Shown piece by piece: positions 9,003-17,546 of a DNA stretch of 64,000 bases. A model generated the notes under the pieces. The model saw only the letters and a program-made list of their open reading frames with translations. It was not told the origin of the DNA and ran no database searches. The DNA is from Phenylobacterium zucineum HLK1 (lineage in GTDB: Bacteria; Pseudomonadota; Alphaproteobacteria; Caulobacterales; Caulobacteraceae): positions 3,202,001 through 3,266,000 of the forward strand of contig NC_011144.1 in NCBI RefSeq assembly GCF_000017265.1. Direction: 5' to 3'. Numbering within the stretch: position 1 is the first letter of the stretch; each line of letters begins with the position of its first letter. A program made the position numbers and the translations under genes.

Positions 9003-9656
9003 ATGACCCTCGCCTACTCGCTGGACGACCCCCGCACCGCCCGCCCGGCCGCCGCGCTGACGGAGGTCATGGACCGCCTCGGCACCAAGATGACCTTCGC
9101 GCGGGACGAGGAGATCTACGCCCAGGGCGACGACGTCGAATTCATGTACCGCCTGGCCAAGGGCGTCATCCGCACCAGCCGGGTGACCGCCGACGGCCGC
9201 CGGCAGGTTGGCGACTTCTACTATCCCGGCGACCTGTTCGGCCTGGAAGTGGGCCCCGACCACCAGTTCTCGGCAGAAGCGCTGACGGACTGCGAGATCC
9301 AGATGGTCCGCCGCGGCTCGGTCCGCGCCTTCGCCGGCGACGCCGAGTTGGACCGGGCGATCCTGGAAGCCACCCGCCGCGAGCTGCAACGGGTTCAGGA
9401 CCACGTCCTCCTCCTGGGCCGCAAGAGCGCCCGCGAGAAGGTCGCCGCCTTCCTGATGAGCCTGGCCCAGCGCGACCCCAGCGCGGACGTCGAGCTGCCC
9501 ATGGGCCGCCAGGACATGGCCGACTACCTGGGCCTGACCATCGAGACCGTCTCGCGCATGCTGACGCAGCTGCAGGGCGACGCCATCGTCGAGTTCCCGT
9601 CCTTCCGCCGCTTCCACGTCAAGAAGTGGCAGGCCCTGGAAGAACTCGTGGACTGA
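9003..9656 (+). CDS. fixK: FixK-type Crp/Fnr transcriptional activator
   Basis: A 217-residue regulator. The effector-type beta-barrel (residues 30-115) lacks the FNR iron-sulfur cysteines; a long dimer helix (about 116-145) is followed by a helix-turn-helix MGRQDMADYLGLTIETVSRML. Recognition-helix Glu181, Ser184 and Arg185 (ExxSR) are the residues that read TTGA-N6-TCAA in Fnr/FixK proteins. An ATG at 9003 with AGGAAC upstream is preferred over an in-frame upstream extension. A candidate FixJ site lies about 80 bases upstream, as expected for the FixL-FixJ-FixK cascade, and FixK-like boxes precede many neighbouring genes. Confidence 0.88.
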   Translation: MTLAYSLDDPRTARPAAALTEVMDRLGTKMTFARDEEIYAQGDDVEFMYRLAKGVIRTSRVTADGRRQVGDFYYPGDLFGLEVGPDHQFSAEALTDCEIQMVRRGSVRAFAGDAELDRAILEATRRELQRVQDHVLLLGRKSAREKVAAFLMSLAQRDPSADVELPMGRQDMADYLGLTIETVSRMLTQLQGDAIVEFPSFRRFHVKKWQALEELVD

Positions 9657-9717
9657 CCGCATCACCCCCAGCGGCCGGGGGCGTCCAGCCGGCCGCGCGA
9701 AAGCGAGGGAGGCTCAC

Positions 9718-10605
9718 ATGTCCCAGAAGCAGGGGTCCCAGACCCAGGAACGTCCCGCGGCCGCCCGCACGGTCCAGCCGCACACCTTCACCAGCATCCT
9801 CGTCCACGTGGAGCCCGGCGTCACCGCCTCGCACCGCGTCGAGGTCGCCACACGGCTGGCGCGCGCCTTCGAGGCCAAGCTGATCGGCCTGGGCGCCGAG
9901 ACCATCGACGCCATTCCAGCCGCCGATCCCTTCATGGGCTATGTGACCGCCGAGTGGATCTCCATGGCCCACGAGCAGGTCGACGCCGACCTGAAGAACG
10001 CCGAGGCCGCCTTCCGCCGCGACGCCGCGGGCGTCGAGACCGAATGGCGCCGCGTCCAGGACTTCCCGAGCCACGCCCTCGCCCGCTGCGCGCGGGCCGC
10101 CGACCTGGTGGTCGTGGGCGTCGGCGGCGGCGGCGGATCGAGCTACCGCCGGGCCGACCCTGCCGACGTGGTGATGGCCTGCGGCCGTCCGGTCCTGGTC
10201 ACGCCCGAGCACGGGCCGCACCTGCACGCCAAGTCCATCGTGATCGCCTGGAAGGACACGCGCGAGGCCCGCCGGGCGGTCGCCGACGCCATGCCGTTCC
10301 TGAAGCGCGCCGACGAGGTGATCGTGCAGGCCGTCTGCTCGGACGACCAGCTCGAGACCGCCGCCTTCCAGACCAACGACGTGGTCGCCGCCCTGAAGCG
10401 CCACGGCGTGAACGCCCGCCCCAACGTCTCCACCGCCCATTCCGAGGGCGTGACGGGCGAGATCCAGCGGATCGCCGACCTCAACGGGGCGGATCTGATC
10501 GTCGCCGGCGCCTACGGGCACAGCCGCGCGGCCGAATGGGCCTTCGGCGGGGTGACCCGCGACCTGCTGATCGACCCGAAGCGCTACGTCCTGATGAGCC
10601 ACTAG
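9718..10605 (+). CDS. Universal stress protein, tandem UspA domains
   Basis: A 295-residue cytoplasmic protein built of two UspA folds. The first spans about residues 20-160; the second begins at KSIVIAWKDTREARRAV and ends with a nucleotide-binding glycine pattern GADLIVAGAYGHSR followed by an EWAFGGVTRDLL segment. The first repeat has VVVGVGGGGGSS in the corresponding place, so the second is the better candidate for ATP binding. It lies 61 bases after fixK on the same strand and may be co-transcribed with it. Tandem Usp proteins are commonly induced by oxygen limitation. Confidence 0.9.
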   Translation: MSQKQGSQTQERPAAARTVQPHTFTSILVHVEPGVTASHRVEVATRLARAFEAKLIGLGAETIDAIPAADPFMGYVTAEWISMAHEQVDADLKNAEAAFRRDAAGVETEWRRVQDFPSHALARCARAADLVVVGVGGGGGSSYRRADPADVVMACGRPVLVTPEHGPHLHAKSIVIAWKDTREARRAVADAMPFLKRADEVIVQAVCSDDQLETAAFQTNDVVAALKRHGVNARPNVSTAHSEGVTGEIQRIADLNGADLIVAGAYGHSRAAEWAFGGVTRDLLIDPKRYVLMSH

Positions 10606-10630
10606 CGAGGCGCGCCCTGCGCTTCCGCCC

Positions 10631-10650
10631 GCCCCCGCGAAAGCGGGGGC
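10631..10650. terminator. GC-rich tetraloop hairpin between convergent genes
   Basis: Perfect 8-bp stem GCCCCCGC/GCGGGGGC with a GAAA tetraloop, 26 bases after the usp stop and before the convergent cytochrome gene. There is no long T-run on either side, so its terminator activity is uncertain. Confidence 0.4.
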
Positions 10651-10701
10651 TCAGGCATTTGCTCCGTCTCGTCCGGAGCGCCGGGGTTTCCGGCTCGGCC
10701 C

Positions 10702-11046
10702 CTACCCGCCCAGGGTCTCGAAGTAGGCGACGAGGTCCTCGGCGTCCTGGCGGCTGATGTGGATCGGCGGCATCTCGCCCGAGCCGTGCTCGGTGATCTC
10801 CGCGAACCGCTTCTGCAGCGAGAGGGCGTTGTAGCGCAGGTGCAGGTCGCTGAAGCGCGGGCCGCTGGCGGCGGGCGACTCGTCCAGGCCCACGGCGTGG
10901 CAGCCGGCGCAGCGGCGCTCGGCCAGCCGCTGGCCCCGCTCGGCCGACGGGCTCATCGGATCGGAGCCGGGCGGACCGTTGCTGGCGCACGCGGCGAGCG
11001 AGAGCGCGGCCAGGGTGGTCCCGGCGAGGATGCTTATCGAGCGCAT
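10702..11046 (-). CDS. Small c-type cytochrome lipoprotein
   Basis: A 114-residue exported monoheme cytochrome. A signal peptide ends in the lipobox LSLAAC (Cys20), so it should be membrane-anchored in the periplasm. The heme site is CAGCH (Cys46, Cys49, His50), and the probable Met axial ligand lies in GEMPPIHIS. The ATG at 11046 is chosen because GGGAGGG precedes it and the signal peptide starts there. The C-terminal part resembles the cytochrome at 25635-26054 (MPP-hxIS-x-A-x-D pattern). A FixJ-like operator lies 69 bases upstream, suggesting it donates electrons in microoxic respiration, possibly to cbb3 oxidase. Confidence 0.85.
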   Translation of the reverse strand: MRSISILAGTTLAALSLAACASNGPPGSDPMSPSAERGQRLAERRCAGCHAVGLDESPAASGPRFSDLHLRYNALSLQKRFAEITEHGSGEMPPIHISRQDAEDLVAYFETLGG

Positions 11047-11114
11047 GGCGCCCTCCCTTCGAGGCGGCGCGGGCCGCGCCGGCGTCATCATGGCCGCGAG
11101 CTTAGCCGCGCGCG

Positions 11115-11134
11115 CCTCCGTAAGGCTACTTAGG
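11115..11134 (+). promoter_or_regulatory. Candidate FixJ operator between divergent cytochrome and usp genes
   Basis: 20-bp inverted repeat CCTCCGTA-AGGC-TACTTAGG. Both 8-base arms are identical to those of the site upstream of fixK at 8901-8920. It lies 67-69 bases from both divergent start codons. Confidence 0.55.
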
Positions 11135-11200
11135 GGCGCGCCCGGACTGGCGGTCCCGCCGCAAGGCGGCGAGGCTAGCCGCTCTTCCGGAGGACCGACC

Positions 11201-12052
11201 ATGCCCTACAAGGACCTGCTGTTCGCCGTCCTGACCTATCCCGACACGACGCCCGAGGCCGCCCTGCGGGGCGGGGCGGGCCTGGCCCGGCGGCTGGGGG
11301 GCGAGGCCACCGCGCTCGTCCTGCACGTGGACATCCCGACCCTGCACAACCGCCTGGCCAACCTGGTCGGCGGCTTCAACAAGCTGGCCGCCGAGGAGGA
11401 GGCCCGCAGCGCCACCCGCGCCCAGGAGGCCGCCGCCGCCTTCGCCAGGGCCGGGGCCGAGGTGGGCCTGACCGTCCATACGCAGATCGAGAAGGCGCCC
11501 CTCTACGAGGAGGGCGAGCGCGTCTGCGCCCACGCCCGCACCCGGGACCTGACGCTGATGCCGATCGGTCCGGCCGTGCTGGAGGACCGCGGGATCGCCG
11601 AGGCGGTGCTGTTCGGCTCGGGACGTCCGCTGGTGGTGTTCCCCGAGGCCGGCTGCTGCGGGGAGGAAGGCGAGTCCTTCAAGGCCGCCGCCATCGCCTG
11701 GGACTGCAGCGCCCGGGCCGCCCGCGCCGTGGCCGACGCCCTGCCCGCCCTGAAGCGCGCGGGCGAGGTGCGCATCCTGGCCGTCACCGGCGAGAAGCCC
11801 AGCGTCCGGGCCGGCGGGACCGCCGACCTCGTCCGGCACCTGAAGACCCACGGGATCGAGGCCGTCGTGGACGAGATCGACGCGCGCGGCGCGCCCATCG
11901 GCCGGGTCGTCGGAGACTACGTGGGCGAGCGCTGGATCGAGCTGCTGGTGATGGGCGGCTTCGGCCACAGCCGCGCCCGCGAGTTCGTCCTGGGCGGGGC
12001 CACGGCCGCGATGCTGGACGCCCCGCCCTGCGCCGTGCTGCTCTCGCACTGA
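11201..12052 (+). CDS. Universal stress protein, tandem UspA domains
   Basis: A 283-residue protein with two Usp-like halves. The N-terminal half opens [19 protein letters not shown]; the second starts near [22 protein letters not shown] and closes with the ATP-site-like [26 protein letters not shown] ribosome site precedes the ATG. It is divergent from the cytochrome lipoprotein, with the FixJ-like repeat between them. It is followed 20 bases later by an AI-2E-type permease and then fixLJ on the same strand, so all four may be one transcript. It is a distant relative of the usp downstream of fixK. Confidence 0.88.
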   Translation: MPYKDLLFAVLTYPDTTPEAALRGGAGLARRLGGEATALVLHVDIPTLHNRLANLVGGFNKLAAEEEARSATRAQEAAAAFARAGAEVGLTVHTQIEKAPLYEEGERVCAHARTRDLTLMPIGPAVLEDRGIAEAVLFGSGRPLVVFPEAGCCGEEGESFKAAAIAWDCSARAARAVADALPALKRAGEVRILAVTGEKPSVRAGGTADLVRHLKTHGIEAVVDEIDARGAPIGRVVGDYVGERWIELLVMGGFGHSRAREFVLGGATAAMLDAPPCAVLLSH

Positions 12053-12072
12053 GACAACCCGGGGGACGATTC

Positions 12073-13140
12073 GTGAGCGCGGGGCGGGGAAATCCGTTCG
12101 TCGGCCGCCTGCTGACGGTGGCGGCGTTCGTCGCGCTGGGCGCGCTCGTCTGGAAGCTGGCGGACGTCATCCTGCTGGCCTTCGGGGCGGTGCTCACCGC
12201 CGTCCTGCTGCACGCCCTCGCCGACCCGCTGGTCAGATACGCGCGCCTGCCCCGGCCCTGGGCCCTGACGGCGGCGGTGGTCGGCCTGACGGCGGCCACC
12301 TGGGGCACGCTGTACCTGTTCGGCCGCGAGGCGGCCCTGCAGCTCGCCGCGCTCAGCGAGTTGCTGCCCAACGCCTGGCGGGCGCTGCAGGGCGAGCTCT
12401 CGCGCTCGGTCCTGGGCGCCTACATCCTCGACGACCTGCGCAGCCTGCAGCACGCCGACGGCTTGATCGTGCAGCTCGGCCCGCGGCTGATCCGCGGCTC
12501 GGCCAGCGCCGGGGCGGCGGCGGTGATCGTCCTCTTCGCGGGCCTCTATCTCGCCTACAATCCAAGCACCTACCTCGGGGGGCTGCTGAAGCTCGTGCCG
12601 GCGCGCGGGCGCCAGCGCGCCGAGGAGGTGTTCAAGGCCTGCGGCAAGGCGCTGAACCGCTGGCTGGTCGGCCAGCTGATCTCGATGATGCTGGTCGGCG
12701 TGACCACCGGCGTGGGGCTGTGGCTGGCGGGCGTGCCTTCGCCGCTGGCGCTCGGCGTCGTCGCCGGCCTCGGCCAGTTCGTGCCGGTCGTGGGGCCGAT
12801 GGTCTCGATGATCCCCGGCCTCATCATCGCCGCCGGCGCCGGCTGGGAGACCCTGGCCTGGACCGCGGTGGTCTATGTCGGCGCGATGCAGGCCGAGGCC
12901 AACGTCATCACCCCGCTGGTGCTGCGCCAGATGGTCGAGCTGCCGATGGCGGTGACCCTGTTCGCGGTGCTGGCCATGGGCGTGCTGCTGGGGCCGCTGG
13001 GCGTGCTGTTCGCCACGCCGCTGGCGGTGGTCGCCTATGTCGTCGTGCGGATGATCTACGTCGAGGACCTGCTGGGCGAGCGTCCCCCGGAGCGCCCAAC
13101 GGAGCGCCCAACGGAGCGTCCCGCCGGCGGGACGGGATGA
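12073..13140 (+). CDS. AI-2E family transporter (PerM/YdiK-like membrane protein)
   Basis: A 355-residue integral membrane protein with about eight hydrophobic segments, including the late TM region [22 protein letters not shown] and the family-typical stretch [21 protein letters not shown]. It starts at GTG after GGGGGAC. Members have been linked to autoinducer export, Na+/H+ exchange or other roles, so no substrate is assigned. The C-terminus carries a short repeat ([11 protein letters not shown]) coded by 12-base tandem units. Its stop overlaps the fixL start in ATGA, so the two are translationally coupled; whether it works with FixL is unknown. Confidence 0.85.
   Translation: MSAGRGNPFVGRLLTVAAFVALGALVWKLADVILLAFGAVLTAVLLHALADPLVRYARLPRPWALTAAVVGLTAATWGTLYLFGREAALQLAALSELLPNAWRALQGELSRSVLGAYILDDLRSLQHADGLIVQLGPRLIRGSASAGAAAVIVLFAGLYLAYNPSTYLGGLLKLVPARGRQRAEEVFKACGKALNRWLVGQLISMMLVGVTTGVGLWLAGVPSPLALGVVAGLGQFVPVVGPMVSMIPGLIIAAGAGWETLAWTAVVYVGAMQAEANVITPLVLRQMVELPMAVTLFAVLAMGVLLGPLGVLFATPLAVVAYVVVRMIYVEDLLGERPPERPTERPTERPAGGTG
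13089..13118 (+). repeat. 12-bp tandem repeat in the AI-2E transporter 3' end
   Basis: Two exact copies of GGAGCGCCCAAC and a partial third, encoding Glu-Arg-Pro-Thr units. It lies just before the overlap with fixL. Confidence 0.8.
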
Positions 13141-14699
13141 GCCCCGCCCCCGACGCAGGCGAAAGGTTGCCTCCGGCCGCCTTCCCGCCTACGCCTGGGG
13201 CCATGGGGCCTCCGGACAAGCTATCTCCACGCGCGTGGTGGCGCGGCCGCGTCGCCGGCTTCGGCGTCGCGATCGGCGCGACCGCGGCCTGCCTGATGCT
13301 GCGGCTGGCCCTGGAGCCGGTGATCCACGACCGGGCGCTGTTCCTGCTGTTCGTGCCGGCCCTGATGGCCGCCGCGGCGGTGGGCGGCTTCGCCCCGGCC
13401 CTGGCGGCCACCGTGGTCAGCCTGGCGATCCACGCGGCGCTGATGGGCGACAGCCTGGTCTCCGACACGGCCAACCTGATCAGCGCGGTGGTGTTCGCCC
13501 TGCTCGGCCTGCTGAGCGGCCTGGCCGGCTCGCACCTGCGCAAGATGGTCGCCGAGACCGAGCACGCCCTGGAGGACCTGGAGACCCGCGAGGCGCACCT
13601 GCGCTCGATCCTCGACACCGTGCCGGACGCCATGATCGTGATCGACGAGCACGGGGTCATGCAGTCGTTCAGCGCCGCGGCCGAGCGGCTGTTCGGCTGG
13701 ACCGCCGCCGAGTCCATCGGCCGCAACGTCAGCGTGCTGATGCCCAACCCCTACCGCGACGCCCACGACGGCTACCTGCACCGCTACCTCTCCACCGGCG
13801 AGCGGCGGATCATCGGCATCGGCCGGGTGGTGGTGGGCGAGCGCAAGGACGGCTCGACCTTCCCGATGGAGCTGTCGGTGGGCGAGATGCGGGTGGGCGA
13901 GCGGCGCTTCTTCACCGGCTTCGTCCGCGACCTGACCGAACGCCAGGCCACCGAGCGGCGGCTGCAGGACCTGCAGTCCGAGCTGGTCCACGTGGCGCGC
14001 CTGACCGCCCTGGGCGAGATGGCCTCGGCCCTGGCCCACGAGCTGAACCAGCCGCTCTCGGCGGCGGCGAACTACGTCAAGGGCTCAGTCCGGCTGCTGG
14101 ACCAGGAGCCGCTCGACAAGCCCAAGATCAAGGACGCCCTGAACCTGGCCGGCGAGCAGACCCTGCGGGCGGGCCAGATCATCCGCCGCCTGCGCGACTT
14201 CGTCGCCAAGGGCGAGGCCGAGCGCAGCCTCGAGAGCCTGCCCCAGCTGCTGGAGGAGGCCGGCGCCCTGGCCATGGTCGGCGCCAAGGAGCGCGGCGTG
14301 CGCCTGAGCTTCCAGATCAGCCCCGAGGTGGGCCTGGTGCTGGCCGACAAGGTGCAGATCCAGCAGGTCGTGCTGAACCTGATGCGCAACGCCATCGACG
14401 CCATGGAGGGCTCGGCCCGGCGCGAGCTGGTGGTCAGCGCCCGTCCGGTCGAGGACGAGATGGTCGAGATCTCGGTGGCCGACACCGGCCCGGGGGTCAG
14501 CCCCGAGGTGGCCGACCACCTGTTCCAGCCCTTCATCACCACCAAGCGGGAGGGGATGGGCGTGGGGCTGTCGATCAGCCGCACGATCGTCGAGGCCCAC
14601 GGCGGGCGCATCTGGGTTGAGCCGAACCCCAAGGGCGGTGCTATCTTCCGCTTCACCCTTCGGGCGGTGGCGGATGAGGAGTTGACCGGCATTGAGTAG
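13137..14699 (+). CDS. fixL: Oxygen-sensing heme-PAS histidine kinase FixL
   Basis: A 520-residue membrane sensor kinase. Residues 35-135 form about four transmembrane helices (KdpD/DUF4118-like). A heme-PAS domain (about 150-268) has the proximal histidine His210 in [12 protein letters not shown] and the regulatory arginines Arg216 and Arg230 (IIGIGR) of FixL. The kinase follows: phospho-acceptor His301 in [13 protein letters not shown]-box [12 protein letters not shown]-boxes DTGPGV and [10 protein letters not shown]2 binding to the heme inhibits phosphorylation of FixJ. Translation is coupled to the upstream permease (ATGA) and to fixJ (8-base overlap). Confidence 0.95.
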   Translation: MSPAPDAGERLPPAAFPPTPGAMGPPDKLSPRAWWRGRVAGFGVAIGATAACLMLRLALEPVIHDRALFLLFVPALMAAAAVGGFAPALAATVVSLAIHAALMGDSLVSDTANLISAVVFALLGLLSGLAGSHLRKMVAETEHALEDLETREAHLRSILDTVPDAMIVIDEHGVMQSFSAAAERLFGWTAAESIGRNVSVLMPNPYRDAHDGYLHRYLSTGERRIIGIGRVVVGERKDGSTFPMELSVGEMRVGERRFFTGFVRDLTERQATERRLQDLQSELVHVARLTALGEMASALAHELNQPLSAAANYVKGSVRLLDQEPLDKPKIKDALNLAGEQTLRAGQIIRRLRDFVAKGEAERSLESLPQLLEEAGALAMVGAKERGVRLSFQISPEVGLVLADKVQIQQVVLNLMRNAIDAMEGSARRELVVSARPVEDEMVEISVADTGPGVSPEVADHLFQPFITTKREGMGVGLSISRTIVEAHGGRIWVEPNPKGGAIFRFTLRAVADEELTGIE

Positions 14700-15297
14700 C
14701 GGTCTGGTGCATGTCATCGACGACGACGAGGCGATGCGCCAGTCGTTGCAGTTCCTGCTGGACACGGCGGGCTTCCAGGCGCGGACCTATGAGTCCGCGG
14801 TGCAGTTCCTGGAGGGGATCGAGATACTGGAGCCGGGCTGCATCGTCACCGACGTGCGGATGCCCGAGATGAACGGCCTGGAGCTGGTGCGCCGGCTGCG
14901 GACCCGGGGCGTGACCCAGCCGGTCATCGTCATCACCGGCCACGGCGACGTGCCGCTGGCGGTCGAGGCCATGAAGGCCGGCGTCGCCGACTTCCTGGAG
15001 AAGCCGTTCGACGACGAGGCGCTGCTGTCCGCGGTGCGCGCGGCCCTCGACACCCGGGTGCAGGACGACCGCCAGGACGCCGAGCGGCAGAAGTTCGAGT
15101 CCATGCTGGCGGGCCTGTCGCCGCGCGAGCAGGACGTGCTGCGCGGGGTCGTGGCCGGCAAGCCCAACAAGATCATCGCCTTCGAGCTGGGCATCAGCCC
15201 GCGGACGGTCGAGGTCTACCGGGCCAACGTGATGACCAAGACGGGGGCGTCCAGCCTCTCCGAACTGGTCCGGATGGCGCTGCTCGCGGGGTTCTAG
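14692..15297 (+). CDS. fixJ: Two-component response regulator FixJ
   Basis: A 201-residue receiver plus LuxR-type regulator. Acidic pocket IDDDEAM, phospho-acceptor Asp54 ([12 protein letters not shown], the same position as rhizobial FixJ), Thr in ITGHGD and Lys in FLEKPF. The output domain has [29 protein letters not shown] with a recognition helix around [11 protein letters not shown]. It starts at TTG inside the end of fixL after a GAGGAG site. In the Fix system phosphorylated FixJ switches on fixK; two 20-bp inverted repeats in this window are candidate targets. Confidence 0.94.
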   Translation: MSSGLVHVIDDDEAMRQSLQFLLDTAGFQARTYESAVQFLEGIEILEPGCIVTDVRMPEMNGLELVRRLRTRGVTQPVIVITGHGDVPLAVEAMKAGVADFLEKPFDDEALLSAVRAALDTRVQDDRQDAERQKFESMLAGLSPREQDVLRGVVAGKPNKIIAFELGISPRTVEVYRANVMTKTGASSLSELVRMALLAGF

Positions 15298-15313
15298 CGG
15301 CGCCCGCCCGCCG

Positions 15314-15327
15314 TTGAGTTGCGTCAA
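15314..15327 (+). promoter_or_regulatory. FixK/Fnr box (TTGAG-TTGC-GTCAA)
   Basis: Both TTGA and TCAA half-sites are intact. The -41.5 geometry puts the transcription start exactly on the A of the receiver-protein ATG at 15362, predicting a leaderless mRNA. Confidence 0.6.
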
Positions 15328-15361
15328 AGCAGCCTTGCGCGGCGCCGGGCATTCTGCCTGC

Positions 15362-15766
15362 ATGCCGCCGAGCCGCCCACCCCTGCCCCCGCTCATCGTC
15401 ATCGTCGACGACGACCCTGGCCTGGCCGGAGGGTTGAAGTTCTCCCTCGAGGCCGAGGGCTATCGCGTGGAAACGCTGGAGACCGGCGAGGCGCTGCTGC
15501 TGCGCGACCTGCCCGAGGCCGACTGCTGCCTGGTGGTGGACGAGCGCCTGCCCGGGATCAGCGGCCTGAACGCGCTGGCCCAACTCCGCCGGCGGGGCGT
15601 GGACCTGCCGGCGCTGCTGATCACCAGCAATCCCAGCCCGGTGCTGCGGGACGCGGCCGCCGCGGCCGGGACGCCGATCATCGAAAAGCCCCTGCTGGGC
15701 GATGCGCTGCTGCAGCCCATCGCCGACGCCCTGGCCCGGGGGCGCGAAGGCGGCCGGGGGCGTTAG
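15362..15766 (+). CDS. Single-domain response regulator (receiver only)
   Basis: A 134-residue receiver without output domain. It opens IVIVDDDPGLAGGL, with phospho-acceptor Asp60 in CCLVVDERLPGISGL, the switch-type Thr in LLITSNP, and Lys in IIEKPL. It is not FixT-like in sequence. Standing just after fixLJ with its own FixK-type box, it may be a phosphate sink or adaptor acting back on FixL, which is inference. No Shine-Dalgarno sequence is visible and the box geometry predicts a leaderless transcript. Its stop lies 3 bases from the stop of a convergent small gene. Confidence 0.82.
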   Translation: MPPSRPPLPPLIVIVDDDPGLAGGLKFSLEAEGYRVETLETGEALLLRDLPEADCCLVVDERLPGISGLNALAQLRRRGVDLPALLITSNPSPVLRDAAAAAGTPIIEKPLLGDALLQPIADALARGREGGRGR

Positions 15767-15769
15767 CCG

Positions 15770-15865
15770 TCAGTCCTTCGGCGAGCCGCGCAGCCAGACG
15801 AAGGCCAGCGGCAGCATGAACACCGCATAGCCGGCGATCACGAGCATCAGATAAGGCGTCAGCAT
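15770..15865 (-). CDS. 31-residue single-span membrane microprotein
   Basis: Encodes a 31-residue peptide opening MLTPYLMLVIAGYAVFML, one hydrophobic span, followed by WLRGSPKD. A strong GGAGGGG ribosome site lies 8 bases before the ATG, and a perfect FixK box predicts a 23-base leader. It has the size and style of small oxidase-associated or heme-pathway membrane peptides (CcoS, CcoQ or CydX-like), but I do not recognise a family. It is located between the receiver gene and hemN, convergent with the former. The coding call rests on the ribosome site, codon use and the well-placed box. Confidence 0.65.
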   Translation of the reverse strand: MLTPYLMLVIAGYAVFMLPLAFVWLRGSPKD

Positions 15866-15922
15866 GGTTTCCCCTCCGGTTGTCAGAGGCGGAAAGTCTC
15901 GGGCGCGGCCGCCTGCCGCGCC

Positions 15923-15936
15923 TTGATCCGGATCAA
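15923..15936 (-). promoter_or_regulatory. Perfect FixK/Fnr box (TTGAT-CCGG-ATCAA)
   Basis: Exact consensus and fully palindromic. It sits between hemN and the microprotein gene, with a predicted start at 15888 giving a 23-base leader that holds GGAGGGG. Confidence 0.8.
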
Positions 15937-15958
15937 GCTGGACTGGGACGAGGTTGCC

Positions 15959-17347
15959 TCAGAGCGCCCGCGAGTGCCGGCCGGCCTCGGGCTGGAAGTA
16001 GGCGTCGAACGCCGCGCAGATCGAGCGGATGACCAGCCGGCCGGCGCCTTCCACCACCAGCGTCCCGCCGTCGCGGCGCACCAGGCCGTCGGCGAAGAAA
16101 GGCGCCAGCTTCTCGAGGGCGGGCGCGAGGTCGGCCAGGTCGCGGCCGTGGGCGGCGCAGACCGCGCCCAGATCCACGTGCAGGTCGCACATCAGCCGTT
16201 CGATGATCTCGCGCCGGAAGCGGTCGTCGGGGCTGACCGCGACGCCGCGGGCGATCGGCAGCCGGCCCTCGCGCACCGCCGCCCGCCAGCCGACCTCCTG
16301 GGCGATGTTCTGGGCGTAGCCCTGGGGCAGCGAGCCGATCGCCGAGCAGCCGAGGCCCAGCAGGGTGTCGGCCGCGTCGGTCGTATAGCCCTGGAAGTTC
16401 CGCCGCAGGCCGCCGTCGGACAGCGCCTGGGCCATCTCGTCGGTCTCGAGGGCGAAGTGGTCGAGGCCGATGCGGACATAGCCCTCGGCCGCCAGGCGCT
16501 CGGCGGCGGCCTCGCTCTGGGCCAGGCGCTCGGCGGGGCCCGGCAGGGCCTTCTCCTCGATCAGCTGCTGGTGGGCCTTCATCCACGGCACGTGGGCGTA
16601 GCCGAACAGGGCGATGCGCTCGGGCCGCAGGGCCACGATGGCGTCCACCGTGGAGAGGGTCGCCTCGGTCGTCTGGTGCGGCAGGCCGTACATCAGGTCG
16701 AGGTTCAGGGACCGGATCCCCGCCTCGCGCAGCCAGCCCACGCAGCGGGCGATGTCCTCGAAGCTCTCCTTGCGGTTCACCGCCGCCTGGACCTTGGGAT
16801 CGAGGTTCTGCACCCCGAGGCTGGCCCGGTTCAGGCCGTGGAAGGCCGCCGCGCGCACCCAGTCGCGGGTCAGGACGGCGGGATCGAGCTCGGCCGCGAC
16901 CTCCCGGTCGGGGGCCAGGGCGAAGACGTTGTCGAGGGCGCCGAAGATGGCCGCCAGCTCGTCCACCGAGAGCATGTTGGGCGTGCCGCCGCCGAAGTGG
17001 ATGGCGGTGGCCTTGAGCTTCGCCGGCAGCGCCTGCTGCAGCAGGCCCATCTCGGCCAGCAGCAGCTGGACGTACTCGCGCACCGGCTCGTGCCGGTTCA
17101 CCGCCCGGGTGTTGCAGCCGCAGTACCAGCAGAGCCGGGCGCAGAACGGGATGTGCAGGTAGAGCGAGACCGGATCCGCCGGCGGCAGCGCGGCCAGCCA
17201 GTCGCGGTAGATCGCTTCGTCCACCGCCGGCGAGAACTGCACGGCGGTGGGATAGCTGGTGTAGCGCGGCGCGGGGCCGTCGTACTTGGCGACGAGGTCG
17301 GCGAAGGCGGGCGCGATCTGGGGCGGGTGGATCATGGCGTCGTCCAT
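15959..17347 (-). CDS. hemN: Oxygen-independent coproporphyrinogen III oxidase
   Basis: A 462-residue radical-SAM enzyme that decarboxylates coproporphyrinogen III to protoporphyrinogen IX without O2. The cluster motif is Cys69-x3-Cys73-x2-Cys76, followed by the HemN-specific Cys78 (FCARLCWYCGC). RYTSYPTAVQF near the N-terminus, GGGTPNML and RASLGVQNLD are also typical. Two starts are possible: ATG 17347 with GGAGGG 11 bases upstream, or the in-frame ATG 17335, which coincides with the start predicted from the FixK-like box. It supplies heme for the adjacent cbb3 oxidase under low oxygen. Confidence 0.95.
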   Translation of the reverse strand: MDDAMIHPPQIAPAFADLVAKYDGPAPRYTSYPTAVQFSPAVDEAIYRDWLAALPPADPVSLYLHIPFCARLCWYCGCNTRAVNRHEPVREYVQLLLAEMGLLQQALPAKLKATAIHFGGGTPNMLSVDELAAIFGALDNVFALAPDREVAAELDPAVLTRDWVRAAAFHGLNRASLGVQNLDPKVQAAVNRKESFEDIARCVGWLREAGIRSLNLDLMYGLPHQTTEATLSTVDAIVALRPERIALFGYAHVPWMKAHQQLIEEKALPGPAERLAQSEAAAERLAAEGYVRIGLDHFALETDEMAQALSDGGLRRNFQGYTTDAADTLLGLGCSAIGSLPQGYAQNIAQEVGWRAAVREGRLPIARGVAVSPDDRFRREIIERLMCDLHVDLGAVCAAHGRDLADLAPALEKLAPFFADGLVRRDGGTLVVEGAGRLVIRSICAAFDAYFQPEAGRHSRAL

Positions 17348-17370
17348 CGCCCGGCGGGCCCTCCGGCGCC

Positions 17371-17384
17371 CTGATTCAGATCAA
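17371..17384 (-). promoter_or_regulatory. Candidate FixK/Fnr box upstream of hemN (CTGAT-TCAG-ATCAA)
   Basis: One mismatch in the first base. A -41.5 activator would start transcription at 17336, one base before the in-frame ATG at 17335. Confidence 0.55.
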
Positions 17385-17387
17385 GGA

Positions 17388-17546
17388 TCAGGCGATCGGG
17401 CGGTCGTCGGGATCGTCCATCAGGATGCGGTTCGCATCGCCCATGGGGTCGTCGTACTGGCCCGCCCTCAGCGTCCACCAGAAGGCGGCGACGGCGATCA
17501 GGCCCAGACCCACCGAGAAGGGCGCGAGGAAGAGCAGGATGTTCAT
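17388..17546 (-). CDS. ccoS: cbb3 oxidase assembly protein CcoS
   Basis: A 52-residue single-span inner-membrane protein. It has an N-terminal hydrophobic helix (MNILLFLAPFSVGLGLIAV) followed by the CcoS-typical FWWTLRAGQYDDPMGDANRIL. CcoS is needed for insertion of heme and copper into the cbb3 catalytic subunit. The start overlaps the ccoI stop in ATGA, making it the last gene of the ccoGHIS group. Two aspartate-rich patches end the protein (MDDPDDRP). Confidence 0.92.
   Translation of the reverse strand: MNILLFLAPFSVGLGLIAVAAFWWTLRAGQYDDPMGDANRILMDDPDDRPIA

Noticed and set aside
10979..11200. In-frame extension upstream of the usp start at 11201
   Set aside because: The ATG at 11201 has a CGGAGG site and opens a canonical Usp strand. 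The extension would read through the FixJ-like repeat and the 5' end of the divergent cytochrome gene.
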